From NCBI RefSeq assembly GCF_905196875.1, contig NZ_CAJJWO010000024.1, positions 1 to 64,000 on the forward strand: 64,000 bases of DNA. The letters run 5' to 3'. This document shows, piece by piece, positions 23,521-31,337 of the stretch. The notes beneath the pieces are model-generated. The model saw only the letters and a program-made list of their open reading frames with translations, did no database searches and was not told the origin of the DNA. How positions within the stretch are numbered: the stretch's first letter is position 1; each line of letters opens with the position of its first letter. The translations under genes and the position numbers were made by a program. This stretch comes from an uncultured Parabacteroides sp. (GTDB taxonomy: Bacteria > Bacteroidota > Bacteroidia > Bacteroidales > Tannerellaceae).

Positions 23521-25635
23521 ATGTACATGAATAAATCTATTGCAACAATGGTTATGGCAACATCCGTATTACTAGGTGCTTGTAACCAAGATGCTAAAAA
23601 AGCAGAGGACACAAGACCCGTTATCGGACGCTCGGAAATCAAGATTACCGACGGACGAATGACACCAGAGGCTCTTTGGGCTATGGGTCGTATCGGAGGG
23701 ATGAACGTATCTCCGGACGGACAAAAAGTCGTTTATACGGTTGCCTATTACAGTGTTCCGTTGAACACTAGTAACCGGGAAGTTTTTGTAATGAACGCCG
23801 ACGGATCTGACAACAAACAGATCACTCACACTCCTTTCTCAGAAAATGAAGCAACCTGGATTAAAGGAGGAACAAAGATCGCTTTCCTTTCGGGTGAAAG
23901 TGGCAGCAGCCAACTCTGGGAAATGAATCCGGATGGAACCGATCGCAAGCAACTATCCAACTATGATGGCGATATCGAAGGGTTTGCCTTCTCTCCAGAC
24001 GAAAAGAAAGTTCTTTTTATTTCGCAGGTAAAGACTGTTCCGAGTACTGCCGACAAGTACCCGGATCTGGATAAGGCTACTGGTATAATTGTTACAGATC
24101 TGATGTATAAGCATTGGGACGAATGGGTGACAACCGCTCCGCATCCTTTCGTTGCCGACTTCGATGGAAGCAAAATAAGCAATCCTGTCGATGTGATGGA
24201 AGGTGAACTTTTCGAATCTCCGTTGAAGCCTTTTGGCGGTATCGAACAACTGGCATGGAACACTACTTCTGACAAAGTCGCTTATACAAGCCGTAAGAAA
24301 ACAGGAAAAGAATACAGTCTTTCTACTAACTCGGATATTTATGTATATGATCTGAATACGAAGCAGACGGTAAATATCAGTGAAGGTATGATGGGATACG
24401 ATACTAATCCGCAATACTCTCCTGACGGTAAAAGTATTGCCTGGTTGAGTATGGAACATGACGGTTATGAATCTGACCAGAACCGTCTGATGGTAATGAA
24501 TCTTGAAACAGGTGAGAAGACCTTTGTAAGTAAAGACTTCGATTCCAGTGTTGACGGATTCTGCTGGAGCAAAGATGCTCAGAAGTTGTATTTTACAGGC
24601 GTATGGCATGGGGAGAGCCAGGTATATCAAATAGATCTGACAACCGGTAATACACTCACTCCGTTGACAAGTGGAATGTATGACTACGAGGGTGTGACTT
24701 TGTGTGGCGATAACAAATTATTGGCCAAACGCCATTCTATGAGTATGGGTGATGAAATCTATGCTATCGATCTGGCAGGAGATCATGCTGTTGCTCAGTT
24801 GACTACTGAAAACCAGTATATTTACGATCAGCTCACAATGGGGAAGGTGGAAGAACGTTGGATGAAAACTACCGATGGCAAGGAAATGCTTACTTGGGTG
24901 ATCTATCCTGTCAACTTCGACCCGAATAAAAAATATCCTACTTTATTGTTCTGCCAGGGCGGCCCGCAAAGTCCGGTCAGCCAGTTCTGGTCTTACCGTT
25001 GGAACTTCCAGATCATGGCTGCCAACGATTATATCATTGTGGCTCCCAACCGTCGTGGTTTGCCGGGCTTCGGTAAAGAGTGGAACGAAGCTATCAGCGG
25101 CGATTACGGTGGTCAGTGTATGAAAGATTATTTCACGGCAATAGACGAGATGGCAAAAGAGCCGTATGTCGATAAAGATCGTCTGGGTTGTGTCGGTGCC
25201 AGTTTCGGAGGTTTCTCCGTGTATTGGTTAGCCGGCCATCACGATAAACGCTTCAAAGCCTTTATTGCTCATGACGGTATTTTCAATATGGAAATGCAAT
25301 ATCTGGAAACAGAAGAAATGTGGTTCGCCAACTGGGATATGGGCGGTGCTTACTGGGAAAAGAACAATCCGGTAGCTCAACGTACATTCGCTAACTCTCC
25401 GCACCTGTTTGTAGACAAATGGGATACTCCCATCCTGTGTATTCACGGGGAAAAGGATTACCGTATCCTTGCCGGCCAGGGAATGGCTGCTTTCAATGCA
25501 GCCGTACTTCGCGGTGTTCCTGCCGAACTGTTGATCTACCCGGATGAAAACCATTGGGTTTTGAAACCGCAGAACGGCGTGTTGTGGCAACGTACTTTCT
25601 TCGAATGGCTGAATCAGTGGTTGAAGAAGAATTAA
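23521..25635 (+). CDS. S9-family serine peptidase lipoprotein, dipeptidyl-peptidase 5-like
   Basis: This 704-residue peptidase has a lipoprotein-type signal (VLLGAC), an N-terminal WD40-like beta-propeller (about 50-430, with SPDGQKVVY, TWIKGGTKIAFLS and FSPDEKKVLFIS blades) and a C-terminal alpha/beta hydrolase domain. The catalytic triad is visible as S561 (GASFGGFS), D646 (HGEKDYRI) and H678 (ENHWVL). The propeller limits access to small peptides, so it should trim dipeptides or acylated peptides from oligopeptides in the periplasm, like Porphyromonas DPP5. ATGs at 23521 and 23527 are both possible. It is a single gene; the terminator at 25836-25871 lies 200 bp downstream. Confidence 0.93.
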   Translation: MYMNKSIATMVMATSVLLGACNQDAKKAEDTRPVIGRSEIKITDGRMTPEALWAMGRIGGMNVSPDGQKVVYTVAYYSVPLNTSNREVFVMNADGSDNKQITHTPFSENEATWIKGGTKIAFLSGESGSSQLWEMNPDGTDRKQLSNYDGDIEGFAFSPDEKKVLFISQVKTVPSTADKYPDLDKATGIIVTDLMYKHWDEWVTTAPHPFVADFDGSKISNPVDVMEGELFESPLKPFGGIEQLAWNTTSDKVAYTSRKKTGKEYSLSTNSDIYVYDLNTKQTVNISEGMMGYDTNPQYSPDGKSIAWLSMEHDGYESDQNRLMVMNLETGEKTFVSKDFDSSVDGFCWSKDAQKLYFTGVWHGESQVYQIDLTTGNTLTPLTSGMYDYEGVTLCGDNKLLAKRHSMSMGDEIYAIDLAGDHAVAQLTTENQYIYDQLTMGKVEERWMKTTDGKEMLTWVIYPVNFDPNKKYPTLLFCQGGPQSPVSQFWSYRWNFQIMAANDYIIVAPNRRGLPGFGKEWNEAISGDYGGQCMKDYFTAIDEMAKEPYVDKDRLGCVGASFGGFSVYWLAGHHDKRFKAFIAHDGIFNMEMQYLETEEMWFANWDMGGAYWEKNNPVAQRTFANSPHLFVDKWDTPILCIHGEKDYRILAGQGMAAFNAAVLRGVPAELLIYPDENHWVLKPQNGVLWQRTFFEWLNQWLKKN

Positions 25636-25835
25636 TAAACAGGGATTCATCTCTAGAGGATAACTCGAGCTAACAATCTTTGCAACATTCAAAGCTGATA
25701 ATAATAATAGAGTTAACTTTACAACTTGTTCCTATTTACATAGTGAAATGGCATTAAAAACCATTCATCCTTTAAGGATTTATTAGTTGTAAAACAGTAT
25801 ATTGAATGTGTGAGATATGGGTGAACAGTTGTTTG
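25636..25835. other. Intergenic stretch with no gene seen
   Basis: The 403 bp between the peptidase and rluF hold no supported gene. This left half has no clear promoter or repeat. A perfect hairpin occupies 25836-25871, and 25872-26038 shows nothing recognisable. Confidence 0.5.
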
Positions 25836-25871
25836 AAAAGGTGAATGGTTTGCATAAACCATTCACCTTTT
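25836..25871. terminator. Strong 16-bp terminator hairpin
   Basis: aaaaggtgaatggttt (25836-25851) pairs perfectly with aaaccattcacctttt (25856-25871) across a 4-nt loop, and more T follows. It lies between converging genes and probably serves both. Confidence 0.85.
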
Positions 25872-26038
25872 TTTCTTCTTTCTCCTTTTTGGATTGCTTA
25901 TTATTAGTTCTTATGTCTTTGTTTACTAAAGGTTTAGTTCCTAACCGGTTTGATGATAGTGGGTGACAGGATGTTGGTTAAATGATACTTATTGCCGGTA
26001 TCGGATGAATGTTTTTTGCTGAAATCAATCTCACATGC

Positions 26039-26956
26039 TTACCAGGAGCGTCTTTGCGTCTTGCTTTTAGAGTTGTAAGACGTTTTTCTGCCGGCTGCTG
26101 GCTTAGCTGATTTGAAGTTGCTACCCGATGCTGGCCGTTCCTTTTTAGCGGGGGAAGACTTGGCCTGTTGACTTTTGGTAACCGTACTGTTTTTAGGAGT
26201 AGTACTGCTTTTTCTTGCAGGCTTACCTTTTTTAGCTGAGGCCTCTTCTGTTTTCACTGAGTTGGCAATCTTCTTGTACAATGTTTCGGTCTCTTCGGGG
26301 TTGAGGTTGCGGTATTGTCCGATTTTCAGGTCGTTCAGGTGAATGTGCATGATGCGGGTACGTTGTAGTTTTGTGACATTGTAGCCTAAATACTCGCACA
26401 TACGACGAATCTGCCGGTTGAGTCCCTGACGTAAAACGATATTAAACGAGTTTGTTCCCTTCTGGGTAATCTCGCATTTACGGGTGACGACTCCTAAAAT
26501 GGGAATACCTCCCTGCATACGCTTGATAAAATCAACCGTAACCGGTTTATCTACCGTTACGAAATATTCTTTATCATGATTGTTGTTGACACGGAGTATC
26601 TTGTTGACTATATCCCCTTCATTGGTAAGCAATAACAACCCCTGAGAGTCTTTGTCCAGGCGGCCGATAGGGAAGATGCGTTCGGGATGTCCGATAGCAT
26701 TTATTACGTTGTCGCGTTCGGCCGGATCGGTTGTGCTGACAATCCCTACCGGTTTGTTGTAAACGATGATAATCGATTCAGCTTTACCGCTGATGATCTC
26801 GCCGAATACTCTCACCACCTGTCCGGGAGAGACCTGGGCTCCCATTTCTACCCTTTTCCCGTCAAGGGTAACAGCGCCTTGCTCAATATATTTGTCGGCT
26901 TCCCGTCGCGAACAGAATCCGCTTTCGCTAATGTATTTATTAATTCGTATTTGCAT
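26039..26956 (-). CDS. rluF: 23S rRNA pseudouridine synthase, RluF type, with basic tail
   Basis: The enzyme converts a uridine in 23S rRNA to pseudouridine. The 305-residue protein has an N-terminal S4 RNA-binding domain (1-55), the RsuA/RluB/E/F catalytic core with the catalytic aspartate D101 in IGRLDKDSQG, and the family motif RQGLNRQIRRMCEYLGYNV. The GIVSTTDPAERDNVINAI segment favours RluF. After about residue 236 there is a low-complexity tail of some 70 residues rich in Lys, Ser and Pro, absent from the E. coli enzyme and probably RNA-binding. The start overlaps the end of the MATE gene by 17 bp, so translation is likely coupled. It is the last gene of a four-gene leftward operon. Confidence 0.92.
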   Translation of the reverse strand: MQIRINKYISESGFCSRREADKYIEQGAVTLDGKRVEMGAQVSPGQVVRVFGEIISGKAESIIIVYNKPVGIVSTTDPAERDNVINAIGHPERIFPIGRLDKDSQGLLLLTNEGDIVNKILRVNNNHDKEYFVTVDKPVTVDFIKRMQGGIPILGVVTRKCEITQKGTNSFNIVLRQGLNRQIRRMCEYLGYNVTKLQRTRIMHIHLNDLKIGQYRNLNPEETETLYKKIANSVKTEEASAKKGKPARKSSTTPKNSTVTKSQQAKSSPAKKERPASGSNFKSAKPAAGRKTSYNSKSKTQRRSW

Positions 26957-28322
26957 TGTGAAAACTGGAATCTGATTTAGTGAAGGTGCAAAGATAATAT
27001 AATTTATCGAATCTCCTCCAAAGCAATATACCTAACGTCGTCAGGCTGACCGGAAAACCGCACCAGATACCGATCGCTCCCCAATCGAAAACAAATCCGC
27101 AAATGTATCCGATAGGTAAAGCCAGCCCGAAATGACAGAAGAACGCCATGTAAGCCATATATTTTACATCGGCTATGCCGCGTAAAGCGTTTGCGAATAG
27201 TATTTGCAACCCGTCTCCGAACTGATACAGGATGACCGACCAGGATAAAAGAGCTACCATTGCCACCACGTCATGCTCAGGTGTGAACAGATATCCCATA
27301 TTCTTATGGAAAGCAAGGATAAACAGGACAAATATAACGGCTACTCCCATAATCAGGTGCAGTCCGGCGAAGGAAGCCCGGCGTATATCCAACCAGTCTC
27401 CCCGGCCTTTGAAAGCACTTACCCGTATAGTAACGGCGGCGGCTATACCGTAATAGACCATGAATCCCAATGTGGTAATAACTCCAAGCACCTGATGGGC
27501 TGCCAATGCCGTACTGCCTATCCATCCCATCATGATTACACTTAAGCTGAATGAACCTGTTTCTACCCCCATTAACAGGCCGACAGGAAATCCCATCCGG
27601 ATCAGATTGCTTAGATTCACCCGGTTGATGACACCATCCTTAAAACCTTTCAGGTATTCTTTGTATTTATTATGCCGCAGGAAAAGGATAAAGAAAACGA
27701 TGAATGTCAGGATACGGCTGGCGAGCGTAGATATTCCGGCTCCGGTCAGTCCCATTTCCGGCACACCGCATTTACCATAGATAAGAAAATAGTTTCCGAT
27801 AATATTCAATACATTGGCTCCCAGCATGATCCACATAGGAGTAACCGTGTCGGTCGCTCCATCGCTGAATTGTTTGAAGGAGTTGAACAGCATGGCAAAT
27901 ACGACGGAAAATAACTGAAGAATATAGTAAGGAACGATATAAGGCATCAGTTCTTCCGGCTGATCCAATATCTCAATATTGAAGAGCAATAGAAGCATGC
28001 AAAGGCTGAGTAATATACCGACAATGAAGTTGATAAATAAACTGTTCTTCAGTGTTTCGCCGGCTTTTTTGAGCTCTTTACCGGCAAAAAGTCCACCGAT
28101 AATAGGAGTGAGGCCATAGGAGAAACCCATTCCGAAGATAAAAGCCAGGTTAAAGAAGTTATTGACGAAAGAGGCGGCAGCCAGTTCATTGGTGCTGTGA
28201 TGCCCCACCATGATGTTGTCGGCAAACCCGACAATAATAATGCCCAGCTGTCCCAACATGATCGGGACACCCAGGCGGATTGTATCTTTGTAATGTTCTT
28301 TATAAGCAGAGAATTGTATCAT
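26940..28322 (-). CDS. MATE-family multidrug efflux transporter
   Basis: The 460-residue inner-membrane protein has the MATE pattern of 12 hydrophobic segments in two halves, with LGVPIMLGQLGIIIVGFADNIMVGHHS at the start and FASYG-like signature segments (MGFSYGLTPIIGG, FPVGLLMGVETGSFSLSVIMMGWIG). It should export cationic compounds using a sodium or proton gradient. Its start overlaps the stop of the cyclophilin gene upstream by 4 bp and its end overlaps rluF by 17 bp. Why a pump is coupled to folding and rRNA-modifying genes is not clear; the arrangement may be only historical. Confidence 0.93.
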   Translation of the reverse strand: MIQFSAYKEHYKDTIRLGVPIMLGQLGIIIVGFADNIMVGHHSTNELAAASFVNNFFNLAFIFGMGFSYGLTPIIGGLFAGKELKKAGETLKNSLFINFIVGILLSLCMLLLLFNIEILDQPEELMPYIVPYYILQLFSVVFAMLFNSFKQFSDGATDTVTPMWIMLGANVLNIIGNYFLIYGKCGVPEMGLTGAGISTLASRILTFIVFFILFLRHNKYKEYLKGFKDGVINRVNLSNLIRMGFPVGLLMGVETGSFSLSVIMMGWIGSTALAAHQVLGVITTLGFMVYYGIAAAVTIRVSAFKGRGDWLDIRRASFAGLHLIMGVAVIFVLFILAFHKNMGYLFTPEHDVVAMVALLSWSVILYQFGDGLQILFANALRGIADVKYMAYMAFFCHFGLALPIGYICGFVFDWGAIGIWCGFPVSLTTLGILLWRRFDKLYYLCTFTKSDSSFHNANTN

Positions 28323-29086
28323 TCAAGTATCTCAACCGATTCAATAACCACATTTTCTAACGGACGGTCCTGTCGGTTAGTCTTGACATTTTGGATGGCG
28401 TCCACAATCTCCAATCCTTCTACTACTTCGCCATAAACTGTATATTCAGAATCAAGGAAAGGAACACCTCCGATTGTTTTGTAAGCTTCACGCTGTTCTG
28501 GAGTCAGTTTGGCTTCATCCTTACGCTTTTCTGCTTCCATTTCTGTCTTGCCGATCAGCGTATCGCGGATAACAGCCAGTTCGGCTTTGTCACCACTTTG
28601 GTAAGCCGCTTTGATCTTGGCACTGTTTTCTTTTTGCAGGCGTGCAAAGATCGCTTGTTTCAGACGGCCTTCTTTTTGTTTCTCCATTTGGTCCAGTTCG
28701 GCGTCTTTGTAAACCTTTCCGGTGACGATATAGAACTGGGAGGCAGAAGATTCTTTCTCCGGATTAACCTCGTCACTAGTACGGGCGGCGGAGAGAGCCC
28801 CCTTCTTATGGAAATATTTCGGATAAGCAAATTCGGCCGGTACGGTATATCCCAGGTCGCCGGCACCTAGCTGTTTATTCATAGGAGCATCTTTTGATGT
28901 TACATCACCACCTTGCACCATGAAATCCTTGATCACACGGTGGAAAAGCAGGCCGTTGTAAGTTCCGTCCTCAACCAGTTTGATAAAGTTATCGCGATGT
29001 TTCGGTGTTTCGTTGTATAGTTTCAGTTTAATGTTACCCAGGCTGGTTTTCATCAGCACCTGTGTCTCTTTTGCTTGCGTTTCCAT
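28319..29086 (-). CDS. Cyclophilin-type peptidyl-prolyl isomerase, cytoplasmic form with insertion
   Basis: The 255-residue cyclophilin catalyses cis-trans isomerisation of prolyl bonds. It has the family core FHRVIKDFMVQGGD, LSAARTSDEVNPEKESSASQFYIVTGK and YTVYGEVVEGLEIVDAI. There is no signal peptide, unlike its neighbour, so it should work in the cytoplasm. An insertion of about 60 residues rich in Lys, Glu and Ala (about 130-190) separates the core strands and may be a helical hairpin. The tandem paralogue upstream lacks most of it. It is translationally coupled to the MATE gene by a 4-bp overlap. Confidence 0.92.
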   Translation of the reverse strand: METQAKETQVLMKTSLGNIKLKLYNETPKHRDNFIKLVEDGTYNGLLFHRVIKDFMVQGGDVTSKDAPMNKQLGAGDLGYTVPAEFAYPKYFHKKGALSAARTSDEVNPEKESSASQFYIVTGKVYKDAELDQMEKQKEGRLKQAIFARLQKENSAKIKAAYQSGDKAELAVIRDTLIGKTEMEAEKRKDEAKLTPEQREAYKTIGGVPFLDSEYTVYGEVVEGLEIVDAIQNVKTNRQDRPLENVVIESVEILE

Positions 29087-29104
29087 TCTTATTTTGTTTA
29101 ATGA

Positions 29105-29776
29105 TTATTTATCGACAATAGTCATTGTCTTGATCTTTATATTCTTTAACGGCCTGTCGTCCTCATTTGTTTCGACAAACTGGATTTTATCTACAACTTT
29201 CATTCCTTTAACAACTTCACCGAAGACGGTATATTTGTTGTCCAGATGAGGTGCCCCGCCTTCAAGCATATAGGCCTGGCGTTCTTCGGGGGTAAAGATT
29301 TTATTATCGCTTTTCTCCATCTTATCCAGTTCCATTTCGGTATAGAACTTTCCGGTTACAATATAGAACTGTGTACCTGATGAGGCGCGTTCCGGATTTT
29401 CGTCGTCGCTGGTACGGGCTGCACATAGCATGCCGCGTTTGTGGAAATATTTCGGATAAACGATCTCTGCCGGAATAGTATAACCCGGATCGCCGTCGCC
29501 TAGATGCTGTTCGACAGGTGCATCTTTCGAATTGATGTCGCCGCCTTGTATCATAAACTGTTTGATTACACGGTGGAACAACAGGCCGTCATAACGTTTT
29601 TCTTTCACATTTTTAATAAAATTATCCCGGTGTTGTGGGGTATCGTTAAATAACTTCACTTTGATCTTTCCCATATCGGTATCGATCTGAACGAGTGTCT
29701 CAACATCCTGCGCTTGCGAATGAACGGATGTCAATAATCCGGCAACTAATAAACATATAGCAAACAGCTTTTTCAT
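29105..29776 (-). CDS. Cyclophilin-type peptidyl-prolyl isomerase, exported form
   Basis: The 223-residue protein has a signal peptide (cleavage near SQAQ) and then the cyclophilin core: FHRVIKQFMIQGGD, MLCAARTSDDENPERASSGTQFYIVTGK and YTVFGEVVKGMKVVDKI. It should fold proteins in the periplasm. It is the first gene of a leftward operon, 18 bp before its cytoplasmic paralogue, which it closely resembles, so the pair arose by tandem duplication followed by gain or loss of the signal peptide. A promoter lies at 29804-29834. Confidence 0.93.
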   Translation of the reverse strand: MKKLFAICLLVAGLLTSVHSQAQDVETLVQIDTDMGKIKVKLFNDTPQHRDNFIKNVKEKRYDGLLFHRVIKQFMIQGGDINSKDAPVEQHLGDGDPGYTIPAEIVYPKYFHKRGMLCAARTSDDENPERASSGTQFYIVTGKFYTEMELDKMEKSDNKIFTPEERQAYMLEGGAPHLDNKYTVFGEVVKGMKVVDKIQFVETNEDDRPLKNIKIKTMTIVDK

Positions 29777-29803
29777 CTTCGTTTTATTTTGTTATTAAGG
29801 CAA

Positions 29804-29834
29804 CAAAAATAGTTACTTTTAGTCGTTAACGCAA
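29804..29834 (-). promoter_or_regulatory. Promoter of the cyclophilin-MATE-rluF operon
   Basis: On the minus strand TATTTTTG (29804-29811) matches the -7 consensus, and TTG (29832-29834) lies 20 bp upstream of it. The start codon is 28 bp downstream. Confidence 0.6.
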
Positions 29835-29853
29835 CCTTTTAACACAACCTTTT
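29828..29853. repeat. 13-bp tandem direct repeat
   Basis: aacgcaacctttt (29828-29840) is followed at once by aacacaacctttt (29841-29853), 12 of 13 bases the same. It overlaps the -33 region of the leftward operon and may be a regulator site for either divergent gene. Confidence 0.5.
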
Positions 29854-29902
29854 CATGCGGTGCTTGTTCCTTACTGGTAAAACGTCTAAACAAAACACAT
29901 TT

Positions 29903-31186
29903 ATGAAAGCATTTGTTAAAGGAGCAGCTCTCCTGCTCGGGTTAGGATTATTCTCTACCCATACTCAGGCTCAGAAAGTGATCATTCAGGATGAGGAGCC
30001 TAATTCTATCATCTTTGTTTCGCGCGACAAAGCGGGAGATGAGATCATCCGGATCTTGAATGAAACAAAAAATCCGCGCTTCCACGAACCGGGCATTCCC
30101 CGTTTTCTGTTGACCGACCGGAAAGGCCGTTTCGCTCTGGGTATCGGTGGATATGTAAAGGCGACTGCCGAATATGACTTTGGCGGTATCTCCAAAGATA
30201 TTGATTTCTATCCGGCGCTGATTCCCAACAAAGGCGCTTCACATGTCAGAAACCAGTTTCAGATGGATGCTACTACCAGTACGGTATTCCTGAAGTTAGT
30301 CGGGCATACCAAGTATCTGGGCGACTTCGTCGTTTATACGGCCGGTAACTTCCGTGGCGACGGTAAAGGTTTCGAGTTGCGTAATGCCTATGCTTCCTTG
30401 CTGGGCTTTACACTCGGTTACGATTACGGTTCGTTTATGGATCTCGCCGCTATTCCTCCCACAATCGACTTTGCCGGGCCGAACGGGATGGCGATCTATC
30501 ATGCTACGCAGTTTCGTTATGAACGTGCTTTCGGAAAAGGATGGAAAGCCGGTGTCGGTGTGGAAATGCCGGTAGTAGACGGAATTACCAATGATAATTT
30601 AAGTATCGGTTCCCAGCGTATGCCTAACTTCCCTGCTTATCTGCAATATGGATGGAACTCTAAAAGCCATCTGCGTGCCGCTGCTATCGTAAGAAGCATG
30701 ACGTATGATAACCTGGTGGCCGATAAAGCCGAATCGGAAACTGGCTGGGGTGTCCTACTTTCTACAACATTCAATGTTTGTAGTAAAGTGCAGGTGTACG
30801 GACAAGGTGTCTACGGTAAAGGTATCAGCCAGTACATGAACGATTTGAGTAACCTGAACGTGGATATTGTTCCCGATCCGACCAAAGCCGGCCATATGCA
30901 GGTACTTCCGATGATGGGATGGTATGCCGGTTTGCAGTATAATATCACACCGAAAGTGTTTGTTTCAAGTACTTACAGCCAATCCCGCTTGTATAGCGAT
31001 AACGATTACCCTGCAACTCCGTCGGAACAATATCGTTATGGTCAGTATCTGGTGGCTAACCTGTTCTGGAATATAACTCCCGACTTACAGGTTGGAGCCG
31101 AATACCTGAGAGGATGGCGCACAGACTTTAACGACGAGACACGTCATGCGAACCGGCTGAATGTGGCGGTTCAGTATAGCTTCTGA
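29903..31186 (+). CDS. Outer-membrane porin, DcaP-like beta-barrel
   Basis: The 427-residue product (from the ATG at 29903; an upstream ATG at 29855 would spoil the signal peptide) has a signal sequence ending HTQAQ. A beta-barrel rich in aromatic residues and alternating polar strands follows, ending in NVAVQYSF with the terminal Phe typical of outer-membrane proteins. FALGIGGYVKATAEYDFGGI and the first strands resemble DcaP-like porins. It should let small solutes cross the outer membrane. It is a single gene ended by the hairpin at 31223. Confidence 0.8.
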   Translation: MKAFVKGAALLLGLGLFSTHTQAQKVIIQDEEPNSIIFVSRDKAGDEIIRILNETKNPRFHEPGIPRFLLTDRKGRFALGIGGYVKATAEYDFGGISKDIDFYPALIPNKGASHVRNQFQMDATTSTVFLKLVGHTKYLGDFVVYTAGNFRGDGKGFELRNAYASLLGFTLGYDYGSFMDLAAIPPTIDFAGPNGMAIYHATQFRYERAFGKGWKAGVGVEMPVVDGITNDNLSIGSQRMPNFPAYLQYGWNSKSHLRAAAIVRSMTYDNLVADKAESETGWGVLLSTTFNVCSKVQVYGQGVYGKGISQYMNDLSNLNVDIVPDPTKAGHMQVLPMMGWYAGLQYNITPKVFVSSTYSQSRLYSDNDYPATPSEQYRYGQYLVANLFWNITPDLQVGAEYLRGWRTDFNDETRHANRLNVAVQYSF

Positions 31187-31222
31187 TCTATTTCACTCAA
31201 TGAATTAAAATGATAGGACACG

Positions 31223-31258
31223 GGGATCATTACAACTTTCTGTAATGATCCCTTTTTT
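31223..31258 (+). terminator. Intrinsic terminator after the porin
   Basis: gggatcattaca (31223-31234) pairs perfectly with tgtaatgatccc (31241-31252), followed by eight T. Confidence 0.93.
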
Positions 31259-31305
31259 TTCTTTGTGTAAAACTGATACTTAATGGTTATTTGGAAAGGT
31301 TTTCT

Positions 31306-31313
31306 TACTTTTG
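31306..31313 (+). promoter_or_regulatory. -7 element of the HTCS regulator gene
   Basis: TACTTTTG matches TAnnTTTG. Transcription from about 31320 would leave a short leader to the ATG at 31338, which argues against the longer reading frame beginning at 31311. No well-spaced -33 box is seen. Confidence 0.45.
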
Positions 31314-31337
31314 CATAAACAAATTAAGGAAACAAGC

